Source: DATEDA01 sp963820965
Lineage (GTDB): Bacteria; Pseudomonadota; Gammaproteobacteria; Burkholderiales; SG8-39
NCBI GenBank assembly: GCA_963820965.1
Contig: CAWGCC010000003.1
Coordinates: forward strand, 62,001-126,000
Length of the DNA: 64,000 nt
Direction: 5' to 3'
Positions 32,814 through 41,556 of the stretch are shown piece by piece (position 1 is the stretch's first letter; each line of letters begins with the position of its first letter). The notes beneath the pieces were generated by a model. That model worked only from the letters and a program-made list of their open reading frames with translations. It did no database searches and was not told the origin of the DNA. The position numbers and the translations under genes were made by a program.

Positions 32814-32900
32814 TCACTTCTTCATCGTCCACCACACGATGACGCCGGCGATCGCGAGCGCGACCGCCATCTCGGCGAGGATGATCCAGAAGCCTTCCAT
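32814..32900 (-). CDS. Tiny single-helix membrane protein (28 residues)
   Basis: From the ATG at 32900 a 28-residue peptide, MEGFWIILAEMAVALAIAG plus VIVWWTMKK, forms one perfect transmembrane helix with a lysine cap. It sits between the ends of apaG and the start of mltA on the opposite strand. The helix, the aromatic girdle (WW) and the positive end favour a real product over chance, but there is no strong ribosome site. Confidence 0.5.
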   Translation of the reverse strand: MEGFWIILAEMAVALAIAGVIVWWTMKK

Positions 32901-32923
32901 GCGCGCCGTATACTCTGCGTGAG

Positions 32924-34135
32924 ATGAGGTCGAGCCTGCGCCCCATCCTAGCCTATGCGCTCGCCGCGCTCCTCGCAGCGTGCGCATCGAAGCCTCCGCC
33001 AGTCGCTCAAGCGCCCTCGTGCCCGGCGGCTGCGCCGTGCCCGGTCTGTCCCGTCTGTCCCGAGGCGCGGCCCGAGCCCCCGAAAGCCCCGACGCTTTCG
33101 CCGGCGAGCTTCGACGACCTTCCCGGCTGGCGCGAGGACGACCTCGCGCAGGCGTGGCCGGCGTTTCGTGCGAGCTGCCGCGCGCTGCGTTTCCGCGAGC
33201 ATTGGCGTGGCGCATGCGAGCGCGCGAACGCACTGGAAGCGCCCGGCGCCGCCGCGATCCGCGCGTTTCTCGAGGCGAACTTCGTGGCGTATCGCGTGGC
33301 GAACGCCGACGGCAGCACGCAGGGTCTCGTGACCGGCTACTACGAGCCGCTGCTGCGCGGCAGCCGTGAGCGGCGCGTGCCCTACCTGCATCCCCTGTAT
33401 GCGCCGCCCGACGATCTGCTCGTCATCGATCTCGCCGCGGTGGCGCCCGAGACGAAGAACCTGCGGCTCCGCGGTCGCCTCGACGGGCGGCGCGTCGTGC
33501 CGTACTACTCGCGCGCCGAGATCGACGGCGGCGCCGCGCAGGTCGCGGGCAAGGAGATCGTCTACGTCGACGATGCGGTCGAGGCGTTCTTCCTCCAGAT
33601 CCAGGGCTCCGGCCGCGTGCGACTCGACTCGGGGGTGGAGCTCCGCATCGGCTACGCCGACCAGAACGGTCACGCGTACCAGTCGATCGGCCGTTATCTC
33701 GTCGACAAGGGCGAGCTGACGTTGGGCGAGGCCAGCATGCAGGGGATCCTGGCCTGGGCGCGGGCGAATCCCGCCCGGCTCTCCGAGCTGCTCAACCAGA
33801 ACCCAAGCTACGTCTTCTTCCGCGAACTGCCGCCGGGCGACACCGGGCCGGTCGGCGCGCTCGGCGTGCCGCTCATCGCGGAGCGCTCGATCGCGGTGGA
33901 CCCCCGTTTCGTCCCGCTCGGAGCGCCCGTGTATCTCGCCACGACGCGGCCAAACTCGGCTGTTCCGCTCGAGCGACTCGTGATCGCGCAGGACACCGGC
34001 GGCGCGATCCGCGGCGCGGTGCGCGCCGATCTCTTCTGGGGGACAGGTCCTGACGCGGGAGCGCTTGCCGGACGCATGCGGCAGCAGGGCCGGATGTGGG
34101 TGCTGCTGCCGAGAGAGCTGCCGGTAGCCCGGTAG
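32924..34135 (+). CDS. mltA: Membrane-bound lytic murein transglycosylase A
   Basis: A 403-residue lipoprotein that cleaves glycan strands of peptidoglycan. The lipobox is LLAAC (Cys near 20). The MltA barrel domain holds VTGYYEPLLRGS and IQGSGRVRL. The C-terminal 3D domain has the catalytic aspartate region IAQDTGGAIRGAVRADLFWG. Full length. It converges with dsbC. Confidence 0.95.
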   Translation: MRSSLRPILAYALAALLAACASKPPPVAQAPSCPAAAPCPVCPVCPEARPEPPKAPTLSPASFDDLPGWREDDLAQAWPAFRASCRALRFREHWRGACERANALEAPGAAAIRAFLEANFVAYRVANADGSTQGLVTGYYEPLLRGSRERRVPYLHPLYAPPDDLLVIDLAAVAPETKNLRLRGRLDGRRVVPYYSRAEIDGGAAQVAGKEIVYVDDAVEAFFLQIQGSGRVRLDSGVELRIGYADQNGHAYQSIGRYLVDKGELTLGEASMQGILAWARANPARLSELLNQNPSYVFFRELPPGDTGPVGALGVPLIAERSIAVDPRFVPLGAPVYLATTRPNSAVPLERLVIAQDTGGAIRGAVRADLFWGTGPDAGALAGRMRQQGRMWVLLPRELPVAR

Positions 34136-34141
34136 CGCCCG

Positions 34142-34867
34142 CTACTTCCGGCTCGTCTCGTCGAGCATCTTCGAGAGACGCGGCGCGGACATCAGTCCCG
34201 CAACGCGCTGCCCGTCGGCGAAGATGAGCGTCGGCGTGCCGTTGATCCGGTACTTCCGGCTCAGCGCGAGATTCTTCTCGATCGGCGTGTCGCAGCGCGC
34301 CTTGGACGGCGGCGGCTCGACGTCGTTCAGCATCAGGTCGAGCCACGCCTTCGAGCGGTCCGGCGAGCACCACACCGCCTTGGAGACTGCAGCAGAGTCG
34401 GCCGCGATGATCGGCATCAGGAAGACGTGCACCGTCACGTCTTCGAGCTTTGTCAGCTCCTGGTCGAGCCGGCGGCAATAGGGGCAGCGCGGATCCGAGA
34501 AATACGCGACCTGGCGCGAGCCGTTCCCGCGCACGATCCTGAACGCCTGCGCGAGCGGCAGGTCGGCGAACCGGATCGCGTTCAGCTTGCGCAGCCGCGA
34601 CTCGGTGATGTCGGTCTGGGTCTTGTTGTCGATGATGTTGCCGAAGAAGAAATAGCTCGCCGCTTCATCGGTGTAGAGGATCTTCGCGCCGTCGTCCGTC
34701 GCGAGCCGGACCTCGTAGAGCCCGAGGAAGCCGGTCCTGGCAACGCCCTCGACCTTCACCTGATCGCCGAGCATCGCCTGGACCGCCTTGCGAATCGCCT
34801 CGTCGTTGGCGTGCGCGGCAGCGGTCACGCAGGCGAGGATCAGACAGGCGGCGAATTTCCGGAGCAT
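34142..34867 (-). CDS. dsbC: Thiol:disulfide interchange protein DsbC
   Basis: A 241-residue periplasmic disulfide isomerase. Signal peptide 1-20, N-terminal dimerisation domain (about 22-90), then a thioredoxin domain with the active site C128-P-Y-C131 and the cis-proline in NGTPTLIF. A second structural cysteine pair (WCSP...RCDT) is present. The gene lies 24 bases downstream of the UbiH-family gene. Confidence 0.95.
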   Translation of the reverse strand: MLRKFAACLILACVTAAAHANDEAIRKAVQAMLGDQVKVEGVARTGFLGLYEVRLATDDGAKILYTDEAASYFFFGNIIDNKTQTDITESRLRKLNAIRFADLPLAQAFRIVRGNGSRQVAYFSDPRCPYCRRLDQELTKLEDVTVHVFLMPIIAADSAAVSKAVWCSPDRSKAWLDLMLNDVEPPPSKARCDTPIEKNLALSRKYRINGTPTLIFADGQRVAGLMSAPRLSKMLDETSRK

Positions 34868-34891
34868 CGTCGGGTCGGCTCTGGGTTGGCT

Positions 34892-36052
34892 TCAACCGAT
34901 CGCGCGGGCGATCAGCAGGTTCTTGACGAGCGCGGAGCGGTCGGTCAGGTTCAGTCCGAGGTTGCGCACACGCGCCGCGGCGGCTCCCGGAAGCGCGAAT
35001 AGCTTCGCCAGCCCGTCGGTCACCGTGCGCATCGCAAGTATAGCCTCCGCCCGTGAGCGCTCGTAGCGGCGCAGCACCGTCCGGTCGCCGCAGTCGCGGA
35101 AAGGTTCACGTCGGGCGAGCGCCTGCGCGAGCCGTTGCGCGTCCCCGAACCCGAGATTGACGCCTTGGCCCGCGAGCGGATGCACGACGTGGGCCGCGTC
35201 GCCCACGAGGGCGACACGGGCTGCGATCGTCGATTCGGCGGTCATTCGCTGCAACGGGAAGGTCTGTGCCGGTGCAATCAGCTCGAGGTCTCCCAGGATC
35301 CCGCGCCCCGCGTCAGCGACGCGGCGGCAGAGCTCGCCGACGGACAGCCCGGCGAGGTCGCGGCCATGGTCCTCGGACGTGGACCACACCATCGACATGC
35401 GGTTCCCCGGCAGCGGCAGATAGGCGAGCACCCCGTCCGCCCGGAACCACTGGAACGCAGTCGCGTCGTGGGGCCGGACCGGGGCAAAGTTGGCGACCAC
35501 ACCGAGCTGGCCGTAGCTCGCTGCGCGAGCGGTGAGCCCGCTCGTCCGCCGCACCCAGGATTGCGCGCCATCCGCCCCGACCACGAGCTCCGCTCGGATC
35601 GCCTCGCCGCCTTCCAGCACGAGTGTCGCCGCGCGGCCGCCGACTTCGAGGCGCTCGCAGCGCGCCGGCGCGACGCGCCGCACGTTGTCGAGGCGCGCGA
35701 CCCGCTCCCAGAGCGCGTACGCGAGCCGCCCGCCCTCGACGATGAAGGCGAGTGTCGCGACGCCCGCGTCGTAGGCGGAGAACTCGAGGCGCGAGCCGGG
35801 CGCATCGCCGAAGATCGCCATCCGCGCGACTGGCTGCAGGCGTCGCGCGTCGAACGCGTCCCAGATGCCGAGCTCATGGAGGAATTCGTGCGAGGCCGGG
35901 CTCATGGCGTAGATGCGGCCGTCCCACTCATCGGCCGGCGGCGCGGGTGGCGCATGCTCCACGAGCACGACCTCGAGACCGGCGCGCCCCAGCGCCGCAG
36001 CGAGGCTTGCGCCGACGAGGCCGGCGCCGACGATCGCGACGTTGCACTCCAC
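34892..36052 (-). CDS. UbiH/UbiF/COQ6-family FAD-dependent ubiquinone hydroxylase
   Basis: A 386-residue flavin monooxygenase of ubiquinone synthesis. The FAD motifs are VAIVGAGLVGASLAAALG at the N terminus, VGADGAQSWVR in the middle, and GDAAHVVHPLAGQGVNLGF near 300. Which ring carbon it hydroxylates cannot be told from sequence alone. The start is GTG at 36052. With coq7 elsewhere in the window, it fits a beta-type ubiquinone pathway. Confidence 0.9.
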   Translation of the reverse strand: MECNVAIVGAGLVGASLAAALGRAGLEVVLVEHAPPAPPADEWDGRIYAMSPASHEFLHELGIWDAFDARRLQPVARMAIFGDAPGSRLEFSAYDAGVATLAFIVEGGRLAYALWERVARLDNVRRVAPARCERLEVGGRAATLVLEGGEAIRAELVVGADGAQSWVRRTSGLTARAASYGQLGVVANFAPVRPHDATAFQWFRADGVLAYLPLPGNRMSMVWSTSEDHGRDLAGLSVGELCRRVADAGRGILGDLELIAPAQTFPLQRMTAESTIAARVALVGDAAHVVHPLAGQGVNLGFGDAQRLAQALARREPFRDCGDRTVLRRYERSRAEAILAMRTVTDGLAKLFALPGAAAARVRNLGLNLTDRSALVKNLLIARAIG

Positions 36053-36075
36053 GCCGCGATTCTAGCCGCCCGGCA

Positions 36076-37086
36076 TCAGCCGAACGGCTGCGCGCGGATC
36101 GAGACCCGCTCCTCCTGCATCGTGCGCCCGAGGAGCTTCACGAGCGCGTACACGGTGTCGATGTGCGGGGTCGGCACGCCGGTGAGCTTGCCGAGCTCGA
36201 TGACGGCGCCGACCAGCGCGTCGATCTCGGGGTCGCGCCCTGCTTCCACGTCCTGGAGCATCGACGTCTTGTGCTTGCCGACCTTCTCGGCGCCGGCGAT
36301 GCGCTTCTCCAGCGTCACGCGGAAGCTGATGCCGAGCTTGTTCGCCACGCTCTCCGCTTCGCGCATCATCGCGGTGGCGAGCTCGCGGCTGGGCGGGAAC
36401 TGGCAGATATCGACCAGCGTCGAGTGCGTGAGCGCGCTGATCGGATTGAAAGTGAGGTTGCCCCAGAGCTTCAGCCAGATCTCGGCGCGGATGCTGCCGA
36501 GCACCGGGGCCTTGAGCCCGGCCCGCGCGAACGTTTCCGCCAGCCGCACGACGCGCGCCGATTCCGAGCCGTCGAGCTCGCCGAGGGGAAAGCGGTCGCC
36601 CTCGATGTGGCGCACGACGCCTGGCGCCGTCAGCTCGCACGCCGGGTAGACGACGCAGCCGACGATCCGGGCCGGGTCGACCGCGCTCATGATTGCGCCG
36701 TCCGGGTCCACGTTCTCGATGCGGCGACCCTCGAAGGGTCCGCCATGGCGCTGGAAGTACCACCACGGAATGCCGTTCTGCATCGGCACGATCACGGTGT
36801 CGTCGTGCAGCATGCGATGCAGGTCCTTCGCGATCGGCGCGACCTGGTGCGCTTTCATCGCGAGGATCACGACGTCCTGCGGCCCCGCCTCGGCCAGGCT
36901 TGCGCTCGCCTTGATGCCGGGCGCGATGAAGTCCGTGCCGTCGGCCATGGTGAGGCGCATGCCGCGTGCCCGGATGGCCTCCAGGTTCGCGCCGCGGGCG
37001 ATGAGCGTCACGTCCTCGCCCGCCGCGGCGAGCTTGACACCGACATAGCCGCCGATCGAACCGGCGCCGACCACGCAGATCTTCAT
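36076..37086 (-). CDS. 2-dehydropantoate 2-reductase family protein
   Basis: A 336-residue ketopantoate reductase homologue. The Rossmann motif is VVGAGSIGGYVG; the catalytic-type lysine lies in AMKAHQV, the next block is PMQNGIPWWYFQ, and the second domain has KLWGNLTFNPISAL. Members with the WWYFQ block are often paralogues in degradative gene sets, so pantothenate synthesis is not certain. AGGGGA precedes the ATG. Confidence 0.85.
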   Translation of the reverse strand: MKICVVGAGSIGGYVGVKLAAAGEDVTLIARGANLEAIRARGMRLTMADGTDFIAPGIKASASLAEAGPQDVVILAMKAHQVAPIAKDLHRMLHDDTVIVPMQNGIPWWYFQRHGGPFEGRRIENVDPDGAIMSAVDPARIVGCVVYPACELTAPGVVRHIEGDRFPLGELDGSESARVVRLAETFARAGLKAPVLGSIRAEIWLKLWGNLTFNPISALTHSTLVDICQFPPSRELATAMMREAESVANKLGISFRVTLEKRIAGAEKVGKHKTSMLQDVEAGRDPEIDALVGAVIELGKLTGVPTPHIDTVYALVKLLGRTMQEERVSIRAQPFG

Positions 37087-37195
37087 GAAGTTCCCCTCTG
37101 GAATGCGGCGCGCGAAAAGCGGCCGCAGACACCGTGGGGCGAGAAGTACCAGACTTGCTGCGATGCAGCAATAGCGCCGGTCAAGGTTCGGCGCC

Positions 37196-37225
37196 TTGAC
37201 ACCCTCTGGGAGGGGGCCGGAAAAT
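37196..37225 (+). promoter_or_regulatory. Promoter of the CAU tRNA gene
   Basis: TTGACA (37196-37201) followed after 18 bases by GAAAAT (37220-37225), about 15 bases before the tRNA. The -35 is perfect, the -10 is weaker. Confidence 0.55.
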
Positions 37226-37239
37226 GCCGCCCCTCCCGT

Positions 37240-37315
37240 GGCGAGTTAGCTCAGTGGTTAGAGCAGCGGAATCATAATCCGTTGGTCCGGGGTTCAAATC
37301 CCTGACTCGCCACCA
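37240..37315 (+). tRNA. tRNA with CAU anticodon, probably tRNA-Ile2
   Basis: A 76-base tRNA with encoded CCA. Acceptor GGCGAGT/ACTCGCC, D arm GCTC...GAGC, anticodon stem GCGGA/TCCGT with loop ATCATAA (anticodon CAT) and T arm CGGGG/CCCTG. The body matches E. coli tRNA-Ile2 more than elongator Met (AGTGGTTAGAGCAG and TTGGTC), so the cytidine is probably changed to lysidine by TilS and the tRNA reads AUA. There is no initiator feature (three G-C pairs in the anticodon stem are absent). Confidence 0.95.
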
Positions 37316-37402
37316 TTTTCCTCACCGCAGCCCAGGAAAATGCCGGTTGTTCAAGACGCCCCGGCTAGAATACGCGGCTCGAGACGGCCTTTCAGGAAAG
37401 CG

Positions 37403-37849
37403 ATGCGAATCCATCTGTTGTCCTGCCTCGCCGGCGCGCTCCTCGCGGCAGGTACGGTCGCCGCCCAGACCATCACGGTCCGGACGCTCCCCGAGGACGC
37501 GAAGCGCGGACAGCTCTCGCACGTGCGCGAGAACGTGATGACGCTCGACGGCCGCGAAACGACGCTGGCGCCCGGGGCGCAGATCCGCGGCCAGAACAAC
37601 CTGCTCGTGCTGCCGGCGGCGCTGCCCAGGGATTCGCTGGTGAAGTACCAGGTCGACAGGGAAGGCGCTCTCTTCCGCGCCTGGATCCTCACTGCAGACG
37701 AGGCGGCGCGGCCCGACAAGTTCGCGCCCGCCGCCGTGCAGGGCCGGCCGGTCGACCAGGTCCTGCCGCAGTACGCGCCGCCACGACCGGCCCGCTTCGG
37801 CGACAAGCCGCCGGCGCCCCCGGCGCCGCCGCCCGCTGCGCAGAACTGA
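37403..37849 (+). CDS. Conserved secreted protein, proline-rich tail
   Basis: A 148-residue protein with a signal peptide (cleavage after VAAQ near 23), a compact domain (TLPEDAKRGQLSHV; MTLDGRETTLAPGAQIRG) and a proline/alanine-rich C terminus. AGGAAAG precedes the ATG at 37403. It lies 22 bases before miaB, a position where small exported proteins are found in relatives. I do not know its function. Confidence 0.75.
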   Translation: MRIHLLSCLAGALLAAGTVAAQTITVRTLPEDAKRGQLSHVRENVMTLDGRETTLAPGAQIRGQNNLLVLPAALPRDSLVKYQVDREGALFRAWILTADEAARPDKFAPAAVQGRPVDQVLPQYAPPRPARFGDKPPAPPAPPPAAQN

Positions 37850-37871
37850 CACGCGGCCCGCAACCGCCGGG

Positions 37872-39236
37872 ATGACGCCGCGCGTCTACATCCGCACCTT
37901 CGGGTGCCAGATGAACGAGTACGACTCGGACAAGATGGCCGACGTGCTCGCCGCCACCGACGGATACGAGCGCTGCGAGCGACCCGAGGATGCCGACCTC
38001 ATCCTCTTCAACACCTGCTCGGTGCGCGAGAAGGCACAGGAGAAAGTCTTCGCCGACCTCGGCCGGGTAAAGCACCTGAAACGGGCGCGGCCCGACCTCG
38101 TCATCGGCGTGGGCGGCTGCGTCGCGAGCCAGGAAGGCGGCGCGATCGTCGCGCGCGCGCCCTACGTCGACCTCGTGTTCGGGCCGCAGACGCTCCATCG
38201 TCTGCCCGAACTCATCGCCGAGCGCCGGCGCACCGGCCGAGCGCAGGTCGACGTTTCGTTCCCGGAAATCGAGAAGTTCGACCGCCTGCCGCCACCGCGC
38301 GTCGACGGTCCGAGCGCGTACGTTTCGATCATGGAGGGCTGCAGCAAGTACTGCAGCTTCTGCGTCGTGCCCTACACGCGCGGCGAAGAGGTGTCGCGGC
38401 GCTTCGACGACGTGCTCACCGAAATCGCCGACCTGAGCCTGCTGGGCGTGAAAGAGCTGACGCTCCTCGGCCAGAACGTGAACGCCTACCGCGGGCGGAT
38501 GGATGACGGGAGCATTGCCGATTTCCCGTTGCTCCTCGACTACGTGGCCGAGGTCCCGGGCATCGAGCGCCTCCGCTTCACGACCTCCCATCCGCGCGAG
38601 TTCTCGCCGCGACTCATCGACTGTTACGCGCGCATCGACAAGCTCGTGTCGCACGTGCATCTCCCGGTGCAGTCGGGGTCCGACCGCATGCTCGCGGCAA
38701 TGAAGCGCGGCTACACCGCGCTCGAGTACAAGGCGATCGTCCGGGCGTTGCGGGCGGTCCGGCCGGAGGTCTCGATCTCGTCGGACTTCATCGTCGGCTT
38801 CCCGGGCGAGAGCGAGCGCGACTTCGAGCAGACGCTCGCGCTCGTCGAGGACGTCGAGTTCGACGCTTCGTTCGCGTTCGTCTACAGCCGCCGCCCCGGC
38901 ACGCCGGCCGCGGAGCTGCCCGACATCACGCCGCCCGACGAGAAGCTCGCGCGACTGCATCGCCTGCAGGCGGCTCTGGAACGGCGCGCGCAGAGTATCG
39001 CCGCGAGGATGGTCGGGACGGTGCAGCGCGTGCTCGTCGAAGGCCGCGCAAGAAAGGACCCGGCCGAGCTGTGCGGCCGTACCGACAACAACCGCGTCGT
39101 GAACTTCGCCGGCCACCCGCGCCTCCTCGGCAGCTTCGTCGAGGTGCTGATCGACGAGGCGCGCTCACACAGCCTGCGGGGCACCGTCTCGACCCGCGAG
39201 CACGCGCGCGCGGTCGCGGCGACGCTGCCAAAATAG
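37872..39236 (+). CDS. miaB: tRNA-2-methylthio-N6-dimethylallyladenosine synthase
   Basis: A 454-residue radical SAM methylthiotransferase acting at A37 of tRNA. N-terminal cluster ligands C12, C49 and C83; radical SAM cluster C157-x3-C161-x2-C164 (GCSKYCSFC); C-terminal TRAM domain ending near 445. Full length. It begins the miaB-phoH-ybeY-corC-lnt unit. Confidence 0.97.
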   Translation: MTPRVYIRTFGCQMNEYDSDKMADVLAATDGYERCERPEDADLILFNTCSVREKAQEKVFADLGRVKHLKRARPDLVIGVGGCVASQEGGAIVARAPYVDLVFGPQTLHRLPELIAERRRTGRAQVDVSFPEIEKFDRLPPPRVDGPSAYVSIMEGCSKYCSFCVVPYTRGEEVSRRFDDVLTEIADLSLLGVKELTLLGQNVNAYRGRMDDGSIADFPLLLDYVAEVPGIERLRFTTSHPREFSPRLIDCYARIDKLVSHVHLPVQSGSDRMLAAMKRGYTALEYKAIVRALRAVRPEVSISSDFIVGFPGESERDFEQTLALVEDVEFDASFAFVYSRRPGTPAAELPDITPPDEKLARLHRLQAALERRAQSIAARMVGTVQRVLVEGRARKDPAELCGRTDNNRVVNFAGHPRLLGSFVEVLIDEARSHSLRGTVSTREHARAVAATLPK

Positions 39237-39262
39237 GCACTCCGCCCCTTTTGCGCCCGGCA

Positions 39263-40252
39263 TTGAAGGCCAAGCCCGTCGAAGTCACGCTCGCCCCGGC
39301 GGACAACCAGCGCCTCGCGAACCTGTGCGGCGCACTCGACGAGAACCTCCGCCAGATCGAAACGGCGCTCGACGTGACGATCGCGCGCCGCGGCGAGCGC
39401 TTCACGCTCCGCGGCGAGCCCGACCGCACCGCGCGCGCCGCCGAGCTGCTCGAGAAGTTCTACTCCGGTGCGGGGCGGGAGCTGACCATCGACGACATCC
39501 AGCTCGGCCTCGTCGAGGCGCGCGCGCCGCGCGAGGAGGACGCGCCCGAGACGCCGGCGCTCCACACCCGCCGCCCCGACCTGCATGGCCGCACGCCGCG
39601 CCAACGGGAGTACCTGCGCAACATCGTCGATCACGACATCACCTTCGCGGTCGGCCCGGCCGGCACCGGCAAGACCTATCTCGCGGTCGCCTGCGCGGTC
39701 GACGCGCTCGAGCGCGAGACCGTGAAGCGGATCGTGCTCGTGCGGCCTGCGGTCGAAGCCGGCGAGCGGCTCGGCTTCCTTCCCGGCGACCTCGTCGCCA
39801 AGGTCGATCCGTACCTGCGTCCGCTCTACGACGCGCTCTACGACCTCGCGGGCTTCGAGAAGGTGCAGCGCAACTTCGAACGCGGCACGATCGAGATCGC
39901 GCCGCTCGCCTTCATGCGCGGGCGCACGCTCAACCAGTCGTTCATCATCCTCGACGAGGCGCAGAACACGACGCCCGAGCAGATGAAGATGTTCCTGACG
40001 CGGATCGGCTTCGGCACCAAGGCGGTAGTCACCGGCGACGTCACCCAGATCGACCTCGCGCGCGGGCAGAAGAGCGGGCTCGTCGAGGCCCAGGGGATTC
40101 TCGCCGGCGTGCGCGGGATCGCGTTCACCCGCTTCGGCTCGGAGGACGTCGTCCGCCACCCGCTGGTGGCGCGGATCGTGAATGCATACGAGGCGTACGA
40201 GCGCGGCGCGGCGGCAGCGGGCGGCGAGCGCGGCGACAGACGTGGCGGATGA
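39263..40252 (+). CDS. PhoH-like ATPase
   Basis: A 329-residue PhoH/YbeZ protein, an RNA-associated ATPase that works with YbeY. KH-like N terminus, then Walker A GPAGTGKTYLA, Walker B SFIILDEAQNTTPEQ and the motif VVTGDVTQIDL. No ATG is available; TTG at 39263 fits the family N terminus (LANLCGALDENLRQIE follows), and TTG 39251 is possible. It ends overlapping ybeY. Confidence 0.94.
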   Translation: MKAKPVEVTLAPADNQRLANLCGALDENLRQIETALDVTIARRGERFTLRGEPDRTARAAELLEKFYSGAGRELTIDDIQLGLVEARAPREEDAPETPALHTRRPDLHGRTPRQREYLRNIVDHDITFAVGPAGTGKTYLAVACAVDALERETVKRIVLVRPAVEAGERLGFLPGDLVAKVDPYLRPLYDALYDLAGFEKVQRNFERGTIEIAPLAFMRGRTLNQSFIILDEAQNTTPEQMKMFLTRIGFGTKAVVTGDVTQIDLARGQKSGLVEAQGILAGVRGIAFTRFGSEDVVRHPLVARIVNAYEAYERGAAAAGGERGDRRGG

Positions 40253-40694
40253 GGGGCGCGGCAGGCGCCTCGAGGTCGCCGTCCAGTACGTCGCACGGCG
40301 CGCAGGGCTGCCGGCGCCGGCAAGCATCGCGACCTGGCTCGCGGCGGCGCTGCCCCGACGCCGGGCGCGGATCACGGTGCGGTTCGTCGGCGGCGCCGAA
40401 GGGCGCCGGCTCAACCGCGACTACCGCCGCCGCGATCATGCGACCAATGTGCTCACTTTCGGCTACGGCGGCCCCGGGCTCGTCGGAGACATCGTGCTCT
40501 GTGCACCGGTGATCGCGCGCGAGGCGCGGGCGCGAGCGCTCCCGCTCCGGGCGCATTGCGCGCACCTCGCGGTGCACGGCGCGCTGCATCTCGCCGGCCA
40601 CGACCACGAGCGCAGCCGGGATGCGGCCATAATGGCGTCCGCCGAGCGGCGGATCCTGGCGCGACTGGGGTTCGACGATCCGTACCGGCGCTAG
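40242..40694 (+). CDS. ybeY: Endoribonuclease/rRNA maturation factor YbeY
   Basis: A 150-residue metalloprotein that matures 16S rRNA and takes part in ribosome quality control. The zinc motif is HGALHLAGHDHE near residues 115-125, and the upstream block is RDHATNVLTF. The GTG start at 40242 overlaps the phoH stop by 11 bases. Confidence 0.94.
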   Translation: MADEGRGRRLEVAVQYVARRAGLPAPASIATWLAAALPRRRARITVRFVGGAEGRRLNRDYRRRDHATNVLTFGYGGPGLVGDIVLCAPVIAREARARALPLRAHCAHLAVHGALHLAGHDHERSRDAAIMASAERRILARLGFDDPYRR

Positions 40695-40713
40695 AGTGCC
40701 CGGACCATTTCCC

Positions 40714-41556
40714 ATGGACGACAGCCCTCCTCACAAACCCTCCCTCCTCGAGCGCCTCGGGGCACTCATCATGCGCGAGCCCGAAGACCGCGAGCAGCTG
40801 ATCCAGCTCCTGCGCTCGGCCTACGACCGCAACCTCCTCGACGCCGACGCGCTCACGATGATCGAGGGCGCGATCCAGGTCTCGGAAACGCGGGTGCGGG
40901 ACGTGATGATCCCGCGGGCGCAGATGGACGTGATCGACATCAACGAGCCGCCCGACAAGTTCATCCCGCACGTCATCGCCACCGCCCACTCGCGCTTCCC
41001 CGTCATCGATCGCGACCGCGACCACGTGATCGGCATCCTGCTCGCGAAGGACCTGCTGCGCTACTACGCGGGCGAGGAGGAGTTCAACGTGCGCGAGATG
41101 CTGCGCCCCGCCATCTTCATTCCGGAGTCGAAGCGGCTGAACGTGCTCCTGCGCGAGTTCCGCGCGAGCCGCAACCACATGGCGATCGTCGTCGACGAGT
41201 ACGGGGGCGTCGCCGGGCTCGTCACGATCGAGGACGTGCTCGAGCAGATCGTCGGCGACATCGAGGACGAGTACGACTTCGACGAGGTCGAGGACAACAT
41301 CCTCCGCGAGAAGGGTGGGCGCTGGCGCGTGAAAGCGCAGACGCAGATCGCCGACTTCAACGAGGTCTTCAAGACCAGCTTCCCGGACGAAGAGTTCGAC
41401 ACGGTGGGCGGACTGGTGATCAGCCGCTTCGGCCGCTTGCCGAAGCGCGGCGAGTCGACGACGATCGACGGCCTCAAGTTCCAAGTGCAGCGGGCCGACA
41501 GCCGCCGGCTGCATACGCTGCTCGTCGAGCGGGCAAAGGCCCCGACGGGGGCATGA
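40714..41556 (+). CDS. corC: CorC/HlyC-family CBS-domain transporter-associated protein
   Basis: A 280-residue soluble protein: two CBS domains (RDVMIPRAQMDVI; VPE-like IFIPESKRLNVLLREF; AIVVDEYGGVAGLVTIEDVLEQIVG seen as separate blocks) and a C-terminal CorC_HlyC domain. It is linked to magnesium and cobalt efflux. Start chosen at the ATG 40714. It overlaps lnt by 4 bases. Confidence 0.94.
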   Translation: MDDSPPHKPSLLERLGALIMREPEDREQLIQLLRSAYDRNLLDADALTMIEGAIQVSETRVRDVMIPRAQMDVIDINEPPDKFIPHVIATAHSRFPVIDRDRDHVIGILLAKDLLRYYAGEEEFNVREMLRPAIFIPESKRLNVLLREFRASRNHMAIVVDEYGGVAGLVTIEDVLEQIVGDIEDEYDFDEVEDNILREKGGRWRVKAQTQIADFNEVFKTSFPDEEFDTVGGLVISRFGRLPKRGESTTIDGLKFQVQRADSRRLHTLLVERAKAPTGA

